Source: Marinirhabdus sp963793275
Lineage (GTDB): Bacteria > Bacteroidota > Bacteroidia > Flavobacteriales > Flavobacteriaceae
Assembly (NCBI GenBank): GCA_963793275.1
Contig: CAWBZL010000002.1
Location: 496,001-560,000 of the forward strand
Length of the DNA: 64,000 nt
Reading direction: 5' to 3'
Shown: positions 25,710 to 35,288 of the stretch, in pieces
Numbering within the stretch: position 1 is the stretch's first letter
Layout: each line of letters begins with the position of its first letter
Program-made: the position numbers and the translations under genes
Notes under the pieces: generated by a model
What the model saw: only the letters and a program-made list of their open reading frames with translations
Databases searched by the model: none
What the model was told of the DNA's origin: nothing

Positions 25710-26705
25710 CTGGACTCTCTCACTCAAATAGTACTTGGCGCCGCAGTAGGCGAAGCCGCTCTTGGTAAAAGAGTAGGGTATAAAGCTGCACTGTATGGAG
25801 CCATTGCCGGCACTATTCCGGATCTGGACGTGGTTTCTCAATTTTTCGTAGATACGGTTACTGCGCTGGAATGGCATCGCGGGATTACGCATTCTATACT
25901 TTTTTCTATCCTCGGCGGGTTGTTTTTTGGGTGGCTTGTCTCACGTTGGGAGAAGCGCGCGAGTTGGAAGCAGTGGTCCTGGCTCTGGTTTTTATGTTTT
26001 ATCACGCATCCATTGCTAGATGCACATACCACTTGGGGTACACAATTATTCTGGCCGTTGGATACAAGATTGGCATACAAAAATATCTTTGTGATAGATC
26101 CGCTGTACACACTGCCATTTTTGGTGTTTCTACTACTAGCCCTACGGCGGAAACGTGACGACCCAAATAGACGTAAGCTGAATAATATTGGACTTTGGAT
26201 AAGCAGCATTTATTTGCTGTTAACACTACTTATAAAGGGAATTACATTTTTGAAATTTGAAGATGCTTTACAAGAACAAAGCATAGCTTACACTGAAATT
26301 GAAACAAAACCTGCGCCATTACAAGCAATATTATGGTCGGCAAATGTGGAGACAAAAGATGCTTTTTTAATTGGTTATTACTCATTGTTCGATTCGCAAC
26401 CCATTACTTTTGGAACACATCCTAAAAATCATGAGTTATTAGGCGATCTAGCCAAAAACGATAAGATAAAACGCCTCATTAAACTTACAAATGGATTTTA
26501 CACCATCACTCAAACAGATGGCAAGTTATACTTAAACGATCTTCGATTTGGAACCCTTAGTGTAAACCCAAATAACCAGCAATACGTATTCAGCTTCTTA
26601 ATTGAAGAAAACAAAGACGACGTTACGATTACAGAAAACCGCAAACGCCCCGAAGACGCTAAAAAAATACTGGTAGAACTCTGGAATCGGGTTTGGGGGA
26701 ATTAA
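25710..26705 (+). CDS. YdjM-like membrane-bound metal-dependent hydrolase, apparent CTG start
   Basis: The family N-terminus is MDSLTQIVLGAAVGE. Here DSLTQIVLGAAVGEAALG is encoded directly after CTG at 25710, and an in-frame stop at 25698 leaves no upstream ATG, GTG or TTG. A start at the GTG at 25830 would remove the first 40 conserved residues. Histidines and aspartates typical of the family follow (GTIPDLD, WHRGITHS, THPLLDAHTTWG). There are about four membrane segments and a C-terminal soluble domain. It is a probable inner-membrane hydrolase of unknown substrate. CTG initiation, or a recent ATG-to-CTG change that damages the gene, are both possible. Confidence 0.8.
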   Translation: MDSLTQIVLGAAVGEAALGKRVGYKAALYGAIAGTIPDLDVVSQFFVDTVTALEWHRGITHSILFSILGGLFFGWLVSRWEKRASWKQWSWLWFLCFITHPLLDAHTTWGTQLFWPLDTRLAYKNIFVIDPLYTLPFLVFLLLALRRKRDDPNRRKLNNIGLWISSIYLLLTLLIKGITFLKFEDALQEQSIAYTEIETKPAPLQAILWSANVETKDAFLIGYYSLFDSQPITFGTHPKNHELLGDLAKNDKIKRLIKLTNGFYTITQTDGKLYLNDLRFGTLSVNPNNQQYVFSFLIEENKDDVTITENRKRPEDAKKILVELWNRVWGN

Positions 26706-26802
26706 TGAGCTATAAGTCTTCTCTGCGCCCTACCTGCTTTTACGGTAAAATTAAGCGCTGCGTTTTATGAATAACTAATCAAAAATAGCGGAGTGTATTA
26801 CC

Positions 26803-26830
26803 AGCTACCAGCTACCGGCTACCAACTACT
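26803..26830. repeat. short tandem repeat, 7-base unit
   Basis: Four units AGCTACC, AGCTACC, GGCTACC, AACTACT follow one another just beyond the end of the DUF4440-like gene. It is short and non-coding. Confidence 0.6.
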
Positions 26831-26832
26831 CA

Positions 26833-27264
26833 CTAACTTGACATATCTGCCACGATCTTCCACTCGCCGTCTATTTCTTTGAAAATGATTAGGAAATTAC
26901 CGTTGGCATCTCCTACCTTTCGTTTTAAATAATAACGCCCCATAACCCAATAGCTGTTCGTTTCAATAGGAGAAATATCGTCCACTTCAAAAGTAAGTGT
27001 ACCGCTGTGGTCTTTGGTGGGGTACCCTTTTTTGTAATTGTCCAGCGTTTGTTGCCACCCTTTGGTAATGCCTTTGCTACCATAAAACTTTAAAGAATCA
27101 CTTTTCCAGTAGCCTTGCATGAACCCTTCCAGGTCATTCTGGCTCCACGCTTTTTCCTGCTCTTTCATTACCTGCAATATGGCAGTTTTGTCCTTTTCAA
27201 TAGACTTTTGAGCGGCGCAGGAAAGCATACATAACGAAAATAAAATAGCGTAGATACATTTCAT
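26833..27264 (-). CDS. SnoaL/DUF4440-like lipoprotein (NTF2 fold)
   Basis: A lipoprotein signal with lipobox CMLSCAAQ is followed by an NTF2-like domain: VMKEQEKAWSQNDLEGFMQGYWKSDSLKFYG, then FEVDDISPIETNSYWVMGRY and a final DGEWKIVADMSS. This fold serves as a small-molecule binding pocket or enzyme scaffold. The exact activity cannot be told from sequence. It is transcribed alone. Confidence 0.82.
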   Translation of the reverse strand: MKCIYAILFSLCMLSCAAQKSIEKDKTAILQVMKEQEKAWSQNDLEGFMQGYWKSDSLKFYGSKGITKGWQQTLDNYKKGYPTKDHSGTLTFEVDDISPIETNSYWVMGRYYLKRKVGDANGNFLIIFKEIDGEWKIVADMSS

Positions 27265-27326
27265 AGTTTTGAAATTTTAATTCGTTTGAAAGATACGTAA
27301 TTTTGAATATTCTTAAATTCTGAAAT

Positions 27327-28217
27327 ATGACAGACGTAACCATAGTAACCTGTAAGAAATACCTTCAGAATATTGAAGGAAATACGTATGTCAATAACAT
27401 TTTCTTAGAGTTCAATTTATTGAAAGATGCATTGGAGGCAAAAGGTGTTAGCGTACACCGAACCTATTGGGATAATCCTGATTACGATTGGAGCCAGACA
27501 AAAGTTGCCGTGATACGCACCGTTTGGGATTATTTTGAACGTTTTGAAGCTTTTAATACCTGGATGGTTCAAACTGCTTCGGTTACAAATCTTATCAATC
27601 GTTTGCCGTTACAGCAGTGGAACAGCCATAAGTATTATTTACGGGAGCTTCAGGAAAAAGGAGTTCCTGTTGTTCCAACGTATTTTGTAGACGCAAAAAG
27701 CAGTCATACATTAGCTAAAATTTCAGCAGAAAAAGGGTGGGAATGCGTGGTTATAAAACCAGCTATTTCGGCAGCTGCTTTTCACACCTATAAAATTTCT
27801 GCAGAAAATAGGACTGAAATGGAACCAGTATTTCAAAAACTACTGAAGGAACGCGACATGCTGGTGCAACCCTTTATAGAAACAATTGCTACCAGAGGCG
27901 AAGCATCTTTAATGATTTTTAACGGCCAATTTACCCACGCCGTGCTAAAGAAAGCCAAACGGGGGGATTTCAGAGTTCAGGACGATTTTGGAGGTACGGT
28001 ACATAAATATCAACCTACCGGTTCAGAAATTCAATTTGCCGAGTTTGCCAACTCAAAATGTCCCATTAAACCTGTATACGGTAGGGTGGATATTGTTTGG
28101 GATGCAAAAGGAAACCCGCTGCTTTCTGAAATGGAATTCCTCGATCCCGAAATCTGGATACGAAATGCTCCGGAGAGCGCAGAGGTTTTAGCAGCTGCCA
28201 TCAAAAATTTTCTCTAA
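27327..28217 (+). CDS. ATP-grasp domain protein
   Basis: The 296-residue protein has the layout of the glutathione synthetase/RimK ATP-grasp fold. It includes an N-terminal domain with VAVIRTVWDYF, ATP-binding VVIKPAISAAAFHTY, the MLVQPFIETIATRGEASLMIFNG segment and a final metal-binding LLSEMEFLDPEIW. These enzymes ligate a carboxylate to an amine using ATP. The substrate is unknown and no neighbouring gene suggests a pathway. The end overlaps the convergent M23 peptidase gene by 17 bases. Confidence 0.85.
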   Translation: MTDVTIVTCKKYLQNIEGNTYVNNIFLEFNLLKDALEAKGVSVHRTYWDNPDYDWSQTKVAVIRTVWDYFERFEAFNTWMVQTASVTNLINRLPLQQWNSHKYYLRELQEKGVPVVPTYFVDAKSSHTLAKISAEKGWECVVIKPAISAAAFHTYKISAENRTEMEPVFQKLLKERDMLVQPFIETIATRGEASLMIFNGQFTHAVLKKAKRGDFRVQDDFGGTVHKYQPTGSEIQFAEFANSKCPIKPVYGRVDIVWDAKGNPLLSEMEFLDPEIWIRNAPESAEVLAAAIKNFL

Positions 28218-28878
28218 AAACCAATGAAGGATCAGGACATAACCTTTTCCACTTTTCAATTTCCGAAGGAAACGCAACGCCGTTGTAATTTTCGGTCTCG
28301 CCCAACAAATCTGTAATGAGCTGTAAATGCAAATGTGGCACCCAATGACCATTTTCTATTTCGTTGCCAATATGAGCTAATAGCTCTCCCTTTTTTATCA
28401 CTTTTCCTTTGGGCGATATGTTGAGCGAATCTATCGTCAAATGCCCGTACAGTGTATAAAATGTATCATTTTCAACGAGGTGTTTTAGAACTAGTAGCGG
28501 GCCGTAATCTTTATGAAAATCGTTATGATGAGAAATGACTACTTCACCGTCAAAAATGGCGTGGATAGGAGTTTTGGCCGGAACCCAAAAGTCGGTTCCC
28601 AGATGTATGTTTCGGTATTCGGTATTTCCGTTTTTGGTTCTTTCAAAACGTTTTGTATTATAGAAAGAGCGTTCTTCCAGATAGCCGTTCGCTAAAAGGG
28701 AATTGGGATTTTTATGCTGAAATTCCTCTAAGCGCTGCGTTGCCAAATCTAAATTCTCGTGCTGTGGATCGGTACCAAAAAAATCACTGCCTGTACTCAT
28801 ATCCGGAACAGCGATCGAATTAAAAGTGAGTGTAGGAAACAATTCGTGTAGTGATGCTTTATTGAGATTTGGAATCAT
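28201..28878 (-). CDS. M23 family metallopeptidase (LytM-like)
   Basis: Zinc ligands of the M23 fold are visible in HLGTDFWVPA and HLHLQ. Between them lie YTLYGHL and GELLAHIGN, the usual surrounding strands. M23 enzymes are peptidoglycan endopeptidases. No signal peptide is evident in the 225-residue product, which starts MIPNLNKASLHELFP. It may therefore be cytoplasmic, or use an unrecognised export route, which is odd for the family. Confidence 0.85.
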   Translation of the reverse strand: MIPNLNKASLHELFPTLTFNSIAVPDMSTGSDFFGTDPQHENLDLATQRLEEFQHKNPNSLLANGYLEERSFYNTKRFERTKNGNTEYRNIHLGTDFWVPAKTPIHAIFDGEVVISHHNDFHKDYGPLLVLKHLVENDTFYTLYGHLTIDSLNISPKGKVIKKGELLAHIGNEIENGHWVPHLHLQLITDLLGETENYNGVAFPSEIEKWKRLCPDPSLVFRENF

Positions 28879-28960
28879 GTTTAAAATTTCAGTAAATCTA
28901 GAAAATTTCAGAATACAATAAACCTTTCAATACATCAACTTCTCAAGGACTGAACCTTTT

Positions 28961-30061
28961 TTACAATACCCCTTTCTGCTTCTTATAAAATGCATCTGCC
29001 TGATCCTGCATAAGTTCACGGGCAATCTTGCGTTTGTAGTCGTACAATTCCTGCTCGTCTGCAATATCGGCGTATACGCGGTTATTTACTTCCTGATCTG
29101 TGGCAACTAAAATATCGCGCTGACTTTTTTGCTGCGCCACCCAACTTTTTAGGGCGCCTTCCTGCTCGGCAAGTTTTAAATCGTAGGCTCCTTTTGGAGA
29201 AATAAGCTTGGCAAATATAGGAGAGGTCTCAATGGCCAAGAAGAGTAAAAATATAAAAAAGGAAGGTAACCAGGGCAATTCACCTAAAGCATTTACACGA
29301 GCCATTAAGCCATCAAATCCGTCTATGATGGGTTGGGTTTCGGCAATTTTATCCTGGTATTGCGTGGCAAGTTGAGCAATTTGTGCTTCGGTAGCTTCAA
29401 TTTTGGCGCTGTTGGTTTGTTTTAATTCTTTTAATGCGGCTAATTCGGCATCATGTTTCTCACGTTTTTCCTTGTAAACGGGACCCTTTCCTAACTTTTC
29501 GGTGCCTGAGGTTCCTTCGGCTTCGCTAATGTAGACCTCGTACAAAGCGTTGACTTCAGCTTCTTTTGTAGTTACTTCTTTTTTGAGGGTTTCAATTTCT
29601 GCAGTGAGTCCTTCCACAGCTGGCGTGTATTGTAGTGCCAACTGATCTTTGTTTTCTAACGTTAGATCGTTTTTTTGCTCTAATAAAACCTGATTTATTT
29701 CTTTCTCAAAAATCTTTAGTTCCAGCGGTTTTGAAATGACGACGGCAATAATTATAGCAAGCAAAATTCGGGGTGAGGCCTGAATTAACTCATCAACAAA
29801 ACTGTCTCTTTTTTTAATTGTTGATACAATAAAACGATCCAGATTAAAGATGAGCAACCCCCAGATTAATCCAAAGAACACTGCCATAAATACGTTGTCA
29901 AAAACAGTAAAAAGGGCATAGCTACCCGCAATGGTAGCCATAACGGCCGTAAAGAAAACGGTGGCGCCAATACCTGCATATTTGGTGTTTTCGCCTGCGG
30001 AACAGTCGTCTAGAATGTCTGTATCTGCCCCGGAGCAGAAAATAAAAAAGCGTTGTAACAT
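28961..30061 (-). CDS. DUF4407 domain-containing membrane protein
   Basis: The start at 30061 (MLQRFFIFCSGADTDIL) matches the family N-terminus. An extension to 30112 adds 17 residues with no support. Paired membrane segments lie near residues 27-70 and 95-115, then a long coiled coil (~120-225, rich in E, K and A), another membrane segment (~250-270) and a soluble C-terminus. The family is common in Bacteroidota and its function is unknown. It is monocistronic. Confidence 0.82.
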   Translation of the reverse strand: MLQRFFIFCSGADTDILDDCSAGENTKYAGIGATVFFTAVMATIAGSYALFTVFDNVFMAVFFGLIWGLLIFNLDRFIVSTIKKRDSFVDELIQASPRILLAIIIAVVISKPLELKIFEKEINQVLLEQKNDLTLENKDQLALQYTPAVEGLTAEIETLKKEVTTKEAEVNALYEVYISEAEGTSGTEKLGKGPVYKEKREKHDAELAALKELKQTNSAKIEATEAQIAQLATQYQDKIAETQPIIDGFDGLMARVNALGELPWLPSFFIFLLFLAIETSPIFAKLISPKGAYDLKLAEQEGALKSWVAQQKSQRDILVATDQEVNNRVYADIADEQELYDYKRKIARELMQDQADAFYKKQKGVL

Positions 30062-30286
30062 AGGTTGCTGGTTTTTTGACTGATGAATATTTAGAACGTT
30101 TATTGTATGCAAATTGTTGTGATAAAGCTACTTAATGTGTTTATATTGAAATCTAATCTTTAAGGAAACACGTTTTGACTTCTCAATACGTTAAATTTTA
30201 AGCGAGTATTTGCATTTTATCGATAATATCAATACTTTTGACGATAAAATAGTGTTTATTTATAATGCAATTTCAAAACCCCAAAT

Positions 30287-31735
30287 ATGAAATTACTTGC
30301 CCCCAAACTTTATGTATTATTTTTACTAATCTCTCTCTCTGCCGGTGCGCAGGTAGGTATTGGAACTATCACGCCCGATCCGTCGGCCGCTTTAGATATT
30401 AGTTCCTCTACACAGGGTTTATTAACTCCCAGAATGACTACAACAGAACGTTTGGCCATTACTACAACCGCAACTTCTGAAGGACTTTTGGTTTTTGACA
30501 CCGACGAAGGAACTTTTTATTTTTTTGATGGTATCATTTGGAAGCCAGTATCCAATGCTAAAACGCGAAATAATTATAAATTGGTGTCAGATATTTCAGA
30601 CTTGGCCGACGAACTTATTGCAGGCGGAGGCGCTACTTACTTATTAGATGAAAATTTCTTATATGAGATTAATGGAACAATATTATTTGATTTTCCAATA
30701 GATTTGAATGGAGCTTACGTTGTAGGTGTGGATGTTGGGGAAGATGTCATTCAGAATAATTTTGGGGGTGCTCTCTTTACGGGAAGTACGGGTGGAAGTT
30801 TGAAGGCTCTTACCGTAGACGGAGGTGGGTATGTTCTTTTTGATCTTGATGGAGGTAATATTGTTGTGAATAATACTTCTTTAAGGAACGCTTCGGCTGT
30901 AGGCACTTTTAATGATATGAATGTTATGTTATTTAGTATTGTTCAGTTTTCTGGGAATGGAACTGGTCTTGTTACCAATTCTATAAGTTCACTCACTATG
31001 AGTAATATTTTTTGGAATGCTAATAACACGGGAACATTTCTGGACGTTGATGGCACTTATAATAATTTTCAAATGGCAACAGGTAGAGTAATAACTGATG
31101 GTGCTAGCGAGATAGGCTTGGATGTGAGCAGTAATCCCACCATAGTTAATTATGCCTCTTTAGCAGATCTTAATTTTAACGGAACTGGCACACCTGTTAT
31201 AGGGTATACAAATGGAACATACACTGGGTATAACTTTACCCCAATTTGGGATGTTAACTGCGAGGGAATTTTAAGAGAAACCGACGAGAATTCTTCGGGA
31301 GATTTAAGTTTAAATTTTTATTCTGGTACTGGAGCAAGCACGTTTCCCGCAGGTAATGGTATACCATTAAAAATTGCAGGGACCACAGAAAGTAATAATC
31401 TGTTTAGATTTTCATCCCCAGCAACAAACAGACTTGTTTATGAAGGAACTAAAACTCGAACATTTAGAGTTAGTGTAGCTCTTTCTATTGTTGGAACTAC
31501 CAATAATGATATTTTTTTCTTTTTTATAGCAAAAGGGAATTCTGGAGATGTAGCTGCTACACCAATTCTAGCTACAGGAGTTGCGAGGGAAATTGGTGGG
31601 AATGGTGATATAGGAGCACTTCCTGTGGTCGGCACAGTTCAGCTGAGTCCAGGAGATTTTATTGAAATTTGGACAGAAAGAGATTCAGGATCTGGATCAT
31701 TTTTCACTGCATCTATGAACGTAGTGGTAAATTAG
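30287..31735 (+). CDS. secreted surface protein with Bacteroidota tail-fibre-like N-terminus
   Basis: A signal peptide (cleavage near SAGAQ) is followed by QVGIGTITPDPSAALDISS and TQGLLTPRMT, a start shared by many secreted, repeat-rich Bacteroidota proteins, and by FFDGIIWKPV. The remaining ~400 residues are beta-rich, dominated by G, N, T and S. The middle contains short strand-turn units (LTVDGGGYVLFDLDGGNIVVNN), suggesting a beta-helix. The C-terminal ~130 residues look like a compact beta-sandwich. No T9SS sorting domain is seen. It is probably an adhesin-like surface protein; partner unknown. Confidence 0.65.
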   Translation: MKLLAPKLYVLFLLISLSAGAQVGIGTITPDPSAALDISSSTQGLLTPRMTTTERLAITTTATSEGLLVFDTDEGTFYFFDGIIWKPVSNAKTRNNYKLVSDISDLADELIAGGGATYLLDENFLYEINGTILFDFPIDLNGAYVVGVDVGEDVIQNNFGGALFTGSTGGSLKALTVDGGGYVLFDLDGGNIVVNNTSLRNASAVGTFNDMNVMLFSIVQFSGNGTGLVTNSISSLTMSNIFWNANNTGTFLDVDGTYNNFQMATGRVITDGASEIGLDVSSNPTIVNYASLADLNFNGTGTPVIGYTNGTYTGYNFTPIWDVNCEGILRETDENSSGDLSLNFYSGTGASTFPAGNGIPLKIAGTTESNNLFRFSSPATNRLVYEGTKTRTFRVSVALSIVGTTNNDIFFFFIAKGNSGDVAATPILATGVAREIGGNGDIGALPVVGTVQLSPGDFIEIWTERDSGSGSFFTASMNVVVN

Positions 31736-32181
31736 ACTTCGAAAGAAACCGTGATTCACTGCAATGCTAGTCTATGTTTAATTTTCTTACACTCATAATA
31801 AATTTTAAAATGATCGATTTAAGGATTTTCATCAAATATTTTGCCTAAAAATATCTCATCCATTAAAATTTATTACTCATAATTCCATATGTTGACTACA
31901 TCTAATTAAGTATTTCATTCACTTCATAAAAAGTAACCCAAGGTATCTTTTGAATACCGAATCTGAATAATATCTACCTTATTTTTTAAAAATTGTTGAG
32001 AATTCTTTCTTTCTGACCTGCCCGCCCGTTTTCCAAATTTCTCGAATATACTTTAAAATCATTTCAAAATACTTATCTGGGATAGTGACGTTTTAAATTT
32101 AAGCTCTAGTTGATTGAATGATAAAGTATTAGTTTTAAAATTAGCTCAACTTGATCTTTATTTTTACGGATGTGTTAGTCT
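31736..32181. other. long AT-rich intergenic region
   Basis: The 446 bases between two genes whose 3' ends face each other contain no credible reading frame. I see no strong terminator hairpin, tRNA or repeat. Confidence 0.5.
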
Positions 32182-34731
32182 CTATTTAATCACCACTACA
32201 TCAAATACTATCGAAGGTATATTATGGGGAGTTTCTGTAGTATCTATCATAAAGTGATTGTATTTGTCAATTAATTTGAGGGCATCCTTTTTTGAAATTT
32301 TTGCTTTTTTATTCCAAAACGAAGCACCGCGGGTTTCCAAAAGTTCTATTAGTTGTTTGGGGTCTTTAGAGGTGGTATTTGGACTAATTGTTGGCGGGTC
32401 AAATAGCATTAATCGCAAGGTTGTTTTTTCTTGTTCTGCCGTTCCAAGCACTCCCGTCAAAAAGGTTTTTCCGTTAATGTAGGTCTCATTTTTACCGGAA
32501 TTGGAAGAAACATCTAACGTAAACCCTTTTCTAAGATCTTTGCGAACTATTTTAAGCGCTTCGTTAAAGGTAATTTCAGAACCATTGAGATAAAAGATGT
32601 GGCCGTGCCTGTTCATTACTTTTAAGTGGCTTATTACATTATCTGCAGTAGGTTTTGGAAATCCCTGTTTCTTATTATCTACCGATCCCGTTTTGTTTTT
32701 TTTAAGGTACGTGGGTTTTGTTGAAATTTTCACTTCTGGATTTTTAGAACTGCTTCCGGTTGTTTGAATATTCAGGTCCTTATTTTTCTTAATTATCTCA
32801 ATGGCTTTATCTGAAGTTATTTTTTCCCCTTCAAAATAAAATGTGGCGTCCTTTTTTGCCATTTCAATAATGTGATCTATTGGATTTGGTGGCGGTGGTG
32901 GCGGTGGGATATTTGAACCTCCATGGTCTACACCTTTTAGTACTTTTGGAGCGGGTGGCGGTGGCGGCGGAATGTTTGGATCGTTATCATGTACACCTCT
33001 TAGTACTTTTATAGCATTTGGTGCCGGTGGTGGTGGTGGTGGTGACGTTGGAATAATTGATTCGCCTCCATTTTCTTTAAAGTAATTTGTTTTTCTGAAC
33101 TCGGCATCCAATTTTTTCATAAAGCTATCCGGAGTACCTGCCACCAGTACCGAAGGATGCGCCGCTTTAAAATCGGCTGCGCTCCAGTCTTTGGTTGCTT
33201 TGTCAATCTCTTTGGCAAAGTTTTTTAAGGAAACAGTTTTTCCATTCACCATGATCTCGCTCACGTTTATAGTGATTACAATGCTCTTCTTGTTGTTTTT
33301 TGCGGCACCATCATTATATGCTTTAGCATAGTCTTCTTCCCAGGAAGTCTTGTTTTTTGGGAGACATTCCGGAAAGGGGAGTGCATTTTCTTTTTGTGAA
33401 GGCGTCATTTGGCGATAAATATTCTCCAGTTTCATAAGATCTTCCCAGCCAATTTTACGTTCAGCAATGGGAACGGCATTGTATTTTTTTGCTAGTTTGT
33501 TATAGATCTCTAGTTGTTTGGGGGTGGCTTTTTCTGTCGATTTATTCTGAAAACGTTCGTGTAGCGGACTCATTATTTCAGTAATATCATCACTTGTTAA
33601 TCCGCCTGTTCCATCTGAAGATGTACAAACACTCATGTGATTTGCAATATCTAGTCGCACCAATTCTGCCACAACGCTTTTGGCAAATGGAACACTTGCT
33701 TTTGCTGAAACATTTAGCGCTGTATTAGTATACTTTTCTTCAGTTACTAATGTGGTAATATCATTTAATTTTATAGCAGAATTACCTATTAAAATCTCAT
33801 TCCTTTCATTTATTGCAATGTCTAAAATTTTAGAAGTACTAGAGACAGCAACTTTATTTTCAACAAATTCCTCTTTAGTTTCACTAAAACCATAGATCAA
33901 TACCGCCAACAACGGAAGTATTAAAAGTCCTTTAAGCCAAGTGGCTCTTTTTGATGTTTTTGTTTTCATAACTGTAAATCGTTTTTTGAAAGATGAATAA
34001 TTAATTGCGTGTGCCATCTGCGGCACGCTGAATTGTGATGAGTAATCCAGTAAAATTTTTTGATAGTTTGCAGTTTCAGCACCTTTATTTAATACGGTAC
34101 GATCTGCCAGAAATTCGTGATTTAATTTTATGCTGTGTTTGATAAAGTACAACAGCGGATTGAACCAGAATACAATACGAAGCAGTTCAAAAAATACAAT
34201 GTCCCAACTGTGTTTTTGTTCTACATGAGCGGTTTCATGTATCATTACTTCCTGTGGAATGTCTCCTGCTTCATAGTCTCTTTTGCTGAAAAATATATAG
34301 TTAAAAAAACTATGTGGCGTTACTGGAAGTTTCAGCAATACGTGAAAAATTGATCGTTTTGTGAGTATTTGGTTATGACGCACTTTAGTATAAATACGCA
34401 TCATATTTCGCCCAAACCGAAAACCGAAAATTAAAACTCCTAAAGAATAAATCCCACCTAAAATATAGGGTACGTAGTTTGTAGGTGCTGCAATGGGTTC
34501 AACCGTTTCAATAGTTGTGTAAGGAATTTGGGTAAATGTTTCCGTAAGTACTGGGGCAACTTCAATATATTCAGTAAACGTTATAAAGGGAATAAGTACC
34601 GAGACAATAAGACTCCCTAATAAAAAGAACCTTTTTGCTGTATGCAATGAGGTGTTTTCCAGTAGTAATTTGTAAAAGAGAAATAAAATACCAAGACAAG
34701 CAACCGATTTTCCTATGTAAACTTCCATCAT
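32182..34731 (-). CDS. BlaR1-like M56 metallopeptidase with proline-rich linkers and a repeated C-terminal module
   Basis: The protein has 849 residues. Four hydrophobic segments lie in the first 290 residues, with the zinc protease site H165-E-T-A-H169 (MIHETAHVEQKH) and a downstream NHEFLADRTVL. After the last membrane segment (~270-283) is a long extracytoplasmic part. Three polyproline stretches, each of six or more P (~555-620), are followed by three copies of a ~35-residue module with pattern FYxnGxxIsxxeAlkii, near residues 627, 709 and 800. It should sense an envelope signal and inactivate the BlaI repressor encoded upstream. Its start overlaps the blaI stop by one base. Confidence 0.87.
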   Translation of the reverse strand: MMEVYIGKSVACLGILFLFYKLLLENTSLHTAKRFFLLGSLIVSVLIPFITFTEYIEVAPVLTETFTQIPYTTIETVEPIAAPTNYVPYILGGIYSLGVLIFGFRFGRNMMRIYTKVRHNQILTKRSIFHVLLKLPVTPHSFFNYIFFSKRDYEAGDIPQEVMIHETAHVEQKHSWDIVFFELLRIVFWFNPLLYFIKHSIKLNHEFLADRTVLNKGAETANYQKILLDYSSQFSVPQMAHAINYSSFKKRFTVMKTKTSKRATWLKGLLILPLLAVLIYGFSETKEEFVENKVAVSSTSKILDIAINERNEILIGNSAIKLNDITTLVTEEKYTNTALNVSAKASVPFAKSVVAELVRLDIANHMSVCTSSDGTGGLTSDDITEIMSPLHERFQNKSTEKATPKQLEIYNKLAKKYNAVPIAERKIGWEDLMKLENIYRQMTPSQKENALPFPECLPKNKTSWEEDYAKAYNDGAAKNNKKSIVITINVSEIMVNGKTVSLKNFAKEIDKATKDWSAADFKAAHPSVLVAGTPDSFMKKLDAEFRKTNYFKENGGESIIPTSPPPPPPAPNAIKVLRGVHDNDPNIPPPPPPAPKVLKGVDHGGSNIPPPPPPPNPIDHIIEMAKKDATFYFEGEKITSDKAIEIIKKNKDLNIQTTGSSSKNPEVKISTKPTYLKKNKTGSVDNKKQGFPKPTADNVISHLKVMNRHGHIFYLNGSEITFNEALKIVRKDLRKGFTLDVSSNSGKNETYINGKTFLTGVLGTAEQEKTTLRLMLFDPPTISPNTTSKDPKQLIELLETRGASFWNKKAKISKKDALKLIDKYNHFMIDTTETPHNIPSIVFDVVVIK

Positions 34732-35096
34732 TATTTGCTTTTAAGTTGTTGTTCAATAAGTTGTTTGAGGTCTTCCAATTGGTGTTTGTTTAAGTTGGTT
34801 GTTTCGGTAAAGAAAGAAGCAAATTGGGCGGCGTCGTTATTAAAGAAGTTTTTAATAAGTCCGTTCACGTGTTTGCTGAAATAGTCTTTTTTCTTCACCA
34901 ATGGAAAGTATTCCCGAGATCTCCCTACCTGTTTATAGTCTACAAAACCTTTATCCTGCATGCGTTTCAGTAATGTGGCAATAGTTGTGGTTGCTGGTTT
35001 TGGGTCCTCATATGCCTCCAGTAAATCCTTGGCAACAGCTTTTTTTTGCTTCCACAAATACTGCATTAATTGTTCTTCGGCATTGGATAATGTCAT
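34731..35096 (-). CDS. blaI: BlaI/MecI/CopY-family transcriptional repressor
   Basis: The 121-residue winged-helix repressor starts MTLSNAEEQLMQYLWKQKKA and has the family recognition region KPATTTIATLLKRMQDKGFV. The C-terminal helical dimerisation region follows. Proteolysis between the domains by an M56 protease releases repression in the well-studied BlaI and MecI systems. The adjacent M56 gene overlaps its stop by one base. Two TCTACAAACGTAGA dyads lie 16 and 44 bases upstream, over the promoter, implying autoregulation. It is intact, unlike the other blaI in this window. Confidence 0.92.
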   Translation of the reverse strand: MTLSNAEEQLMQYLWKQKKAVAKDLLEAYEDPKPATTTIATLLKRMQDKGFVDYKQVGRSREYFPLVKKKDYFSKHVNGLIKNFFNNDAAQFASFFTETTNLNKHQLEDLKQLIEQQLKSK

Positions 35097-35111
35097 GATT
35101 TTTTATTTTAC

Positions 35112-35125
35112 TCTACAAACGTAGA
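35112..35125 (-). promoter_or_regulatory. BlaI operator 1 over the -7 box
   Basis: TCTACAAACGTAGA is a perfect dyad (TCTAC-N4-GTAGA). Read on the minus strand it contains TACGTTTG, an exact match to the Bacteroidota -7 consensus TAnnTTTG. The box is suitably placed for the blaI start at 35096. Confidence 0.75.
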
Positions 35126-35139
35126 ACAATTATTTTGAT

Positions 35140-35153
35140 TCTACAAACGTAGA
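35140..35153 (-). promoter_or_regulatory. BlaI operator 2 over the -33 region
   Basis: This is a second identical TCTACAAACGTAGA dyad, 28 bases from the first. On the minus strand it includes a TTG 20 bases before the -7 box in operator 1, so it overlies the -33 element. Confidence 0.7.
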
Positions 35154-35288
35154 GCAATAAAATTTCAAAAAATAAATTCTAACTAGTATCTGCAGCACTT
35201 ACGAATTTCAACTTTAACAATAAAAGGTATCTTTGCATTTCAATAAAAAACAGAACGTGGGAAGAAATTTCTGCCTTCGCAATAATAT

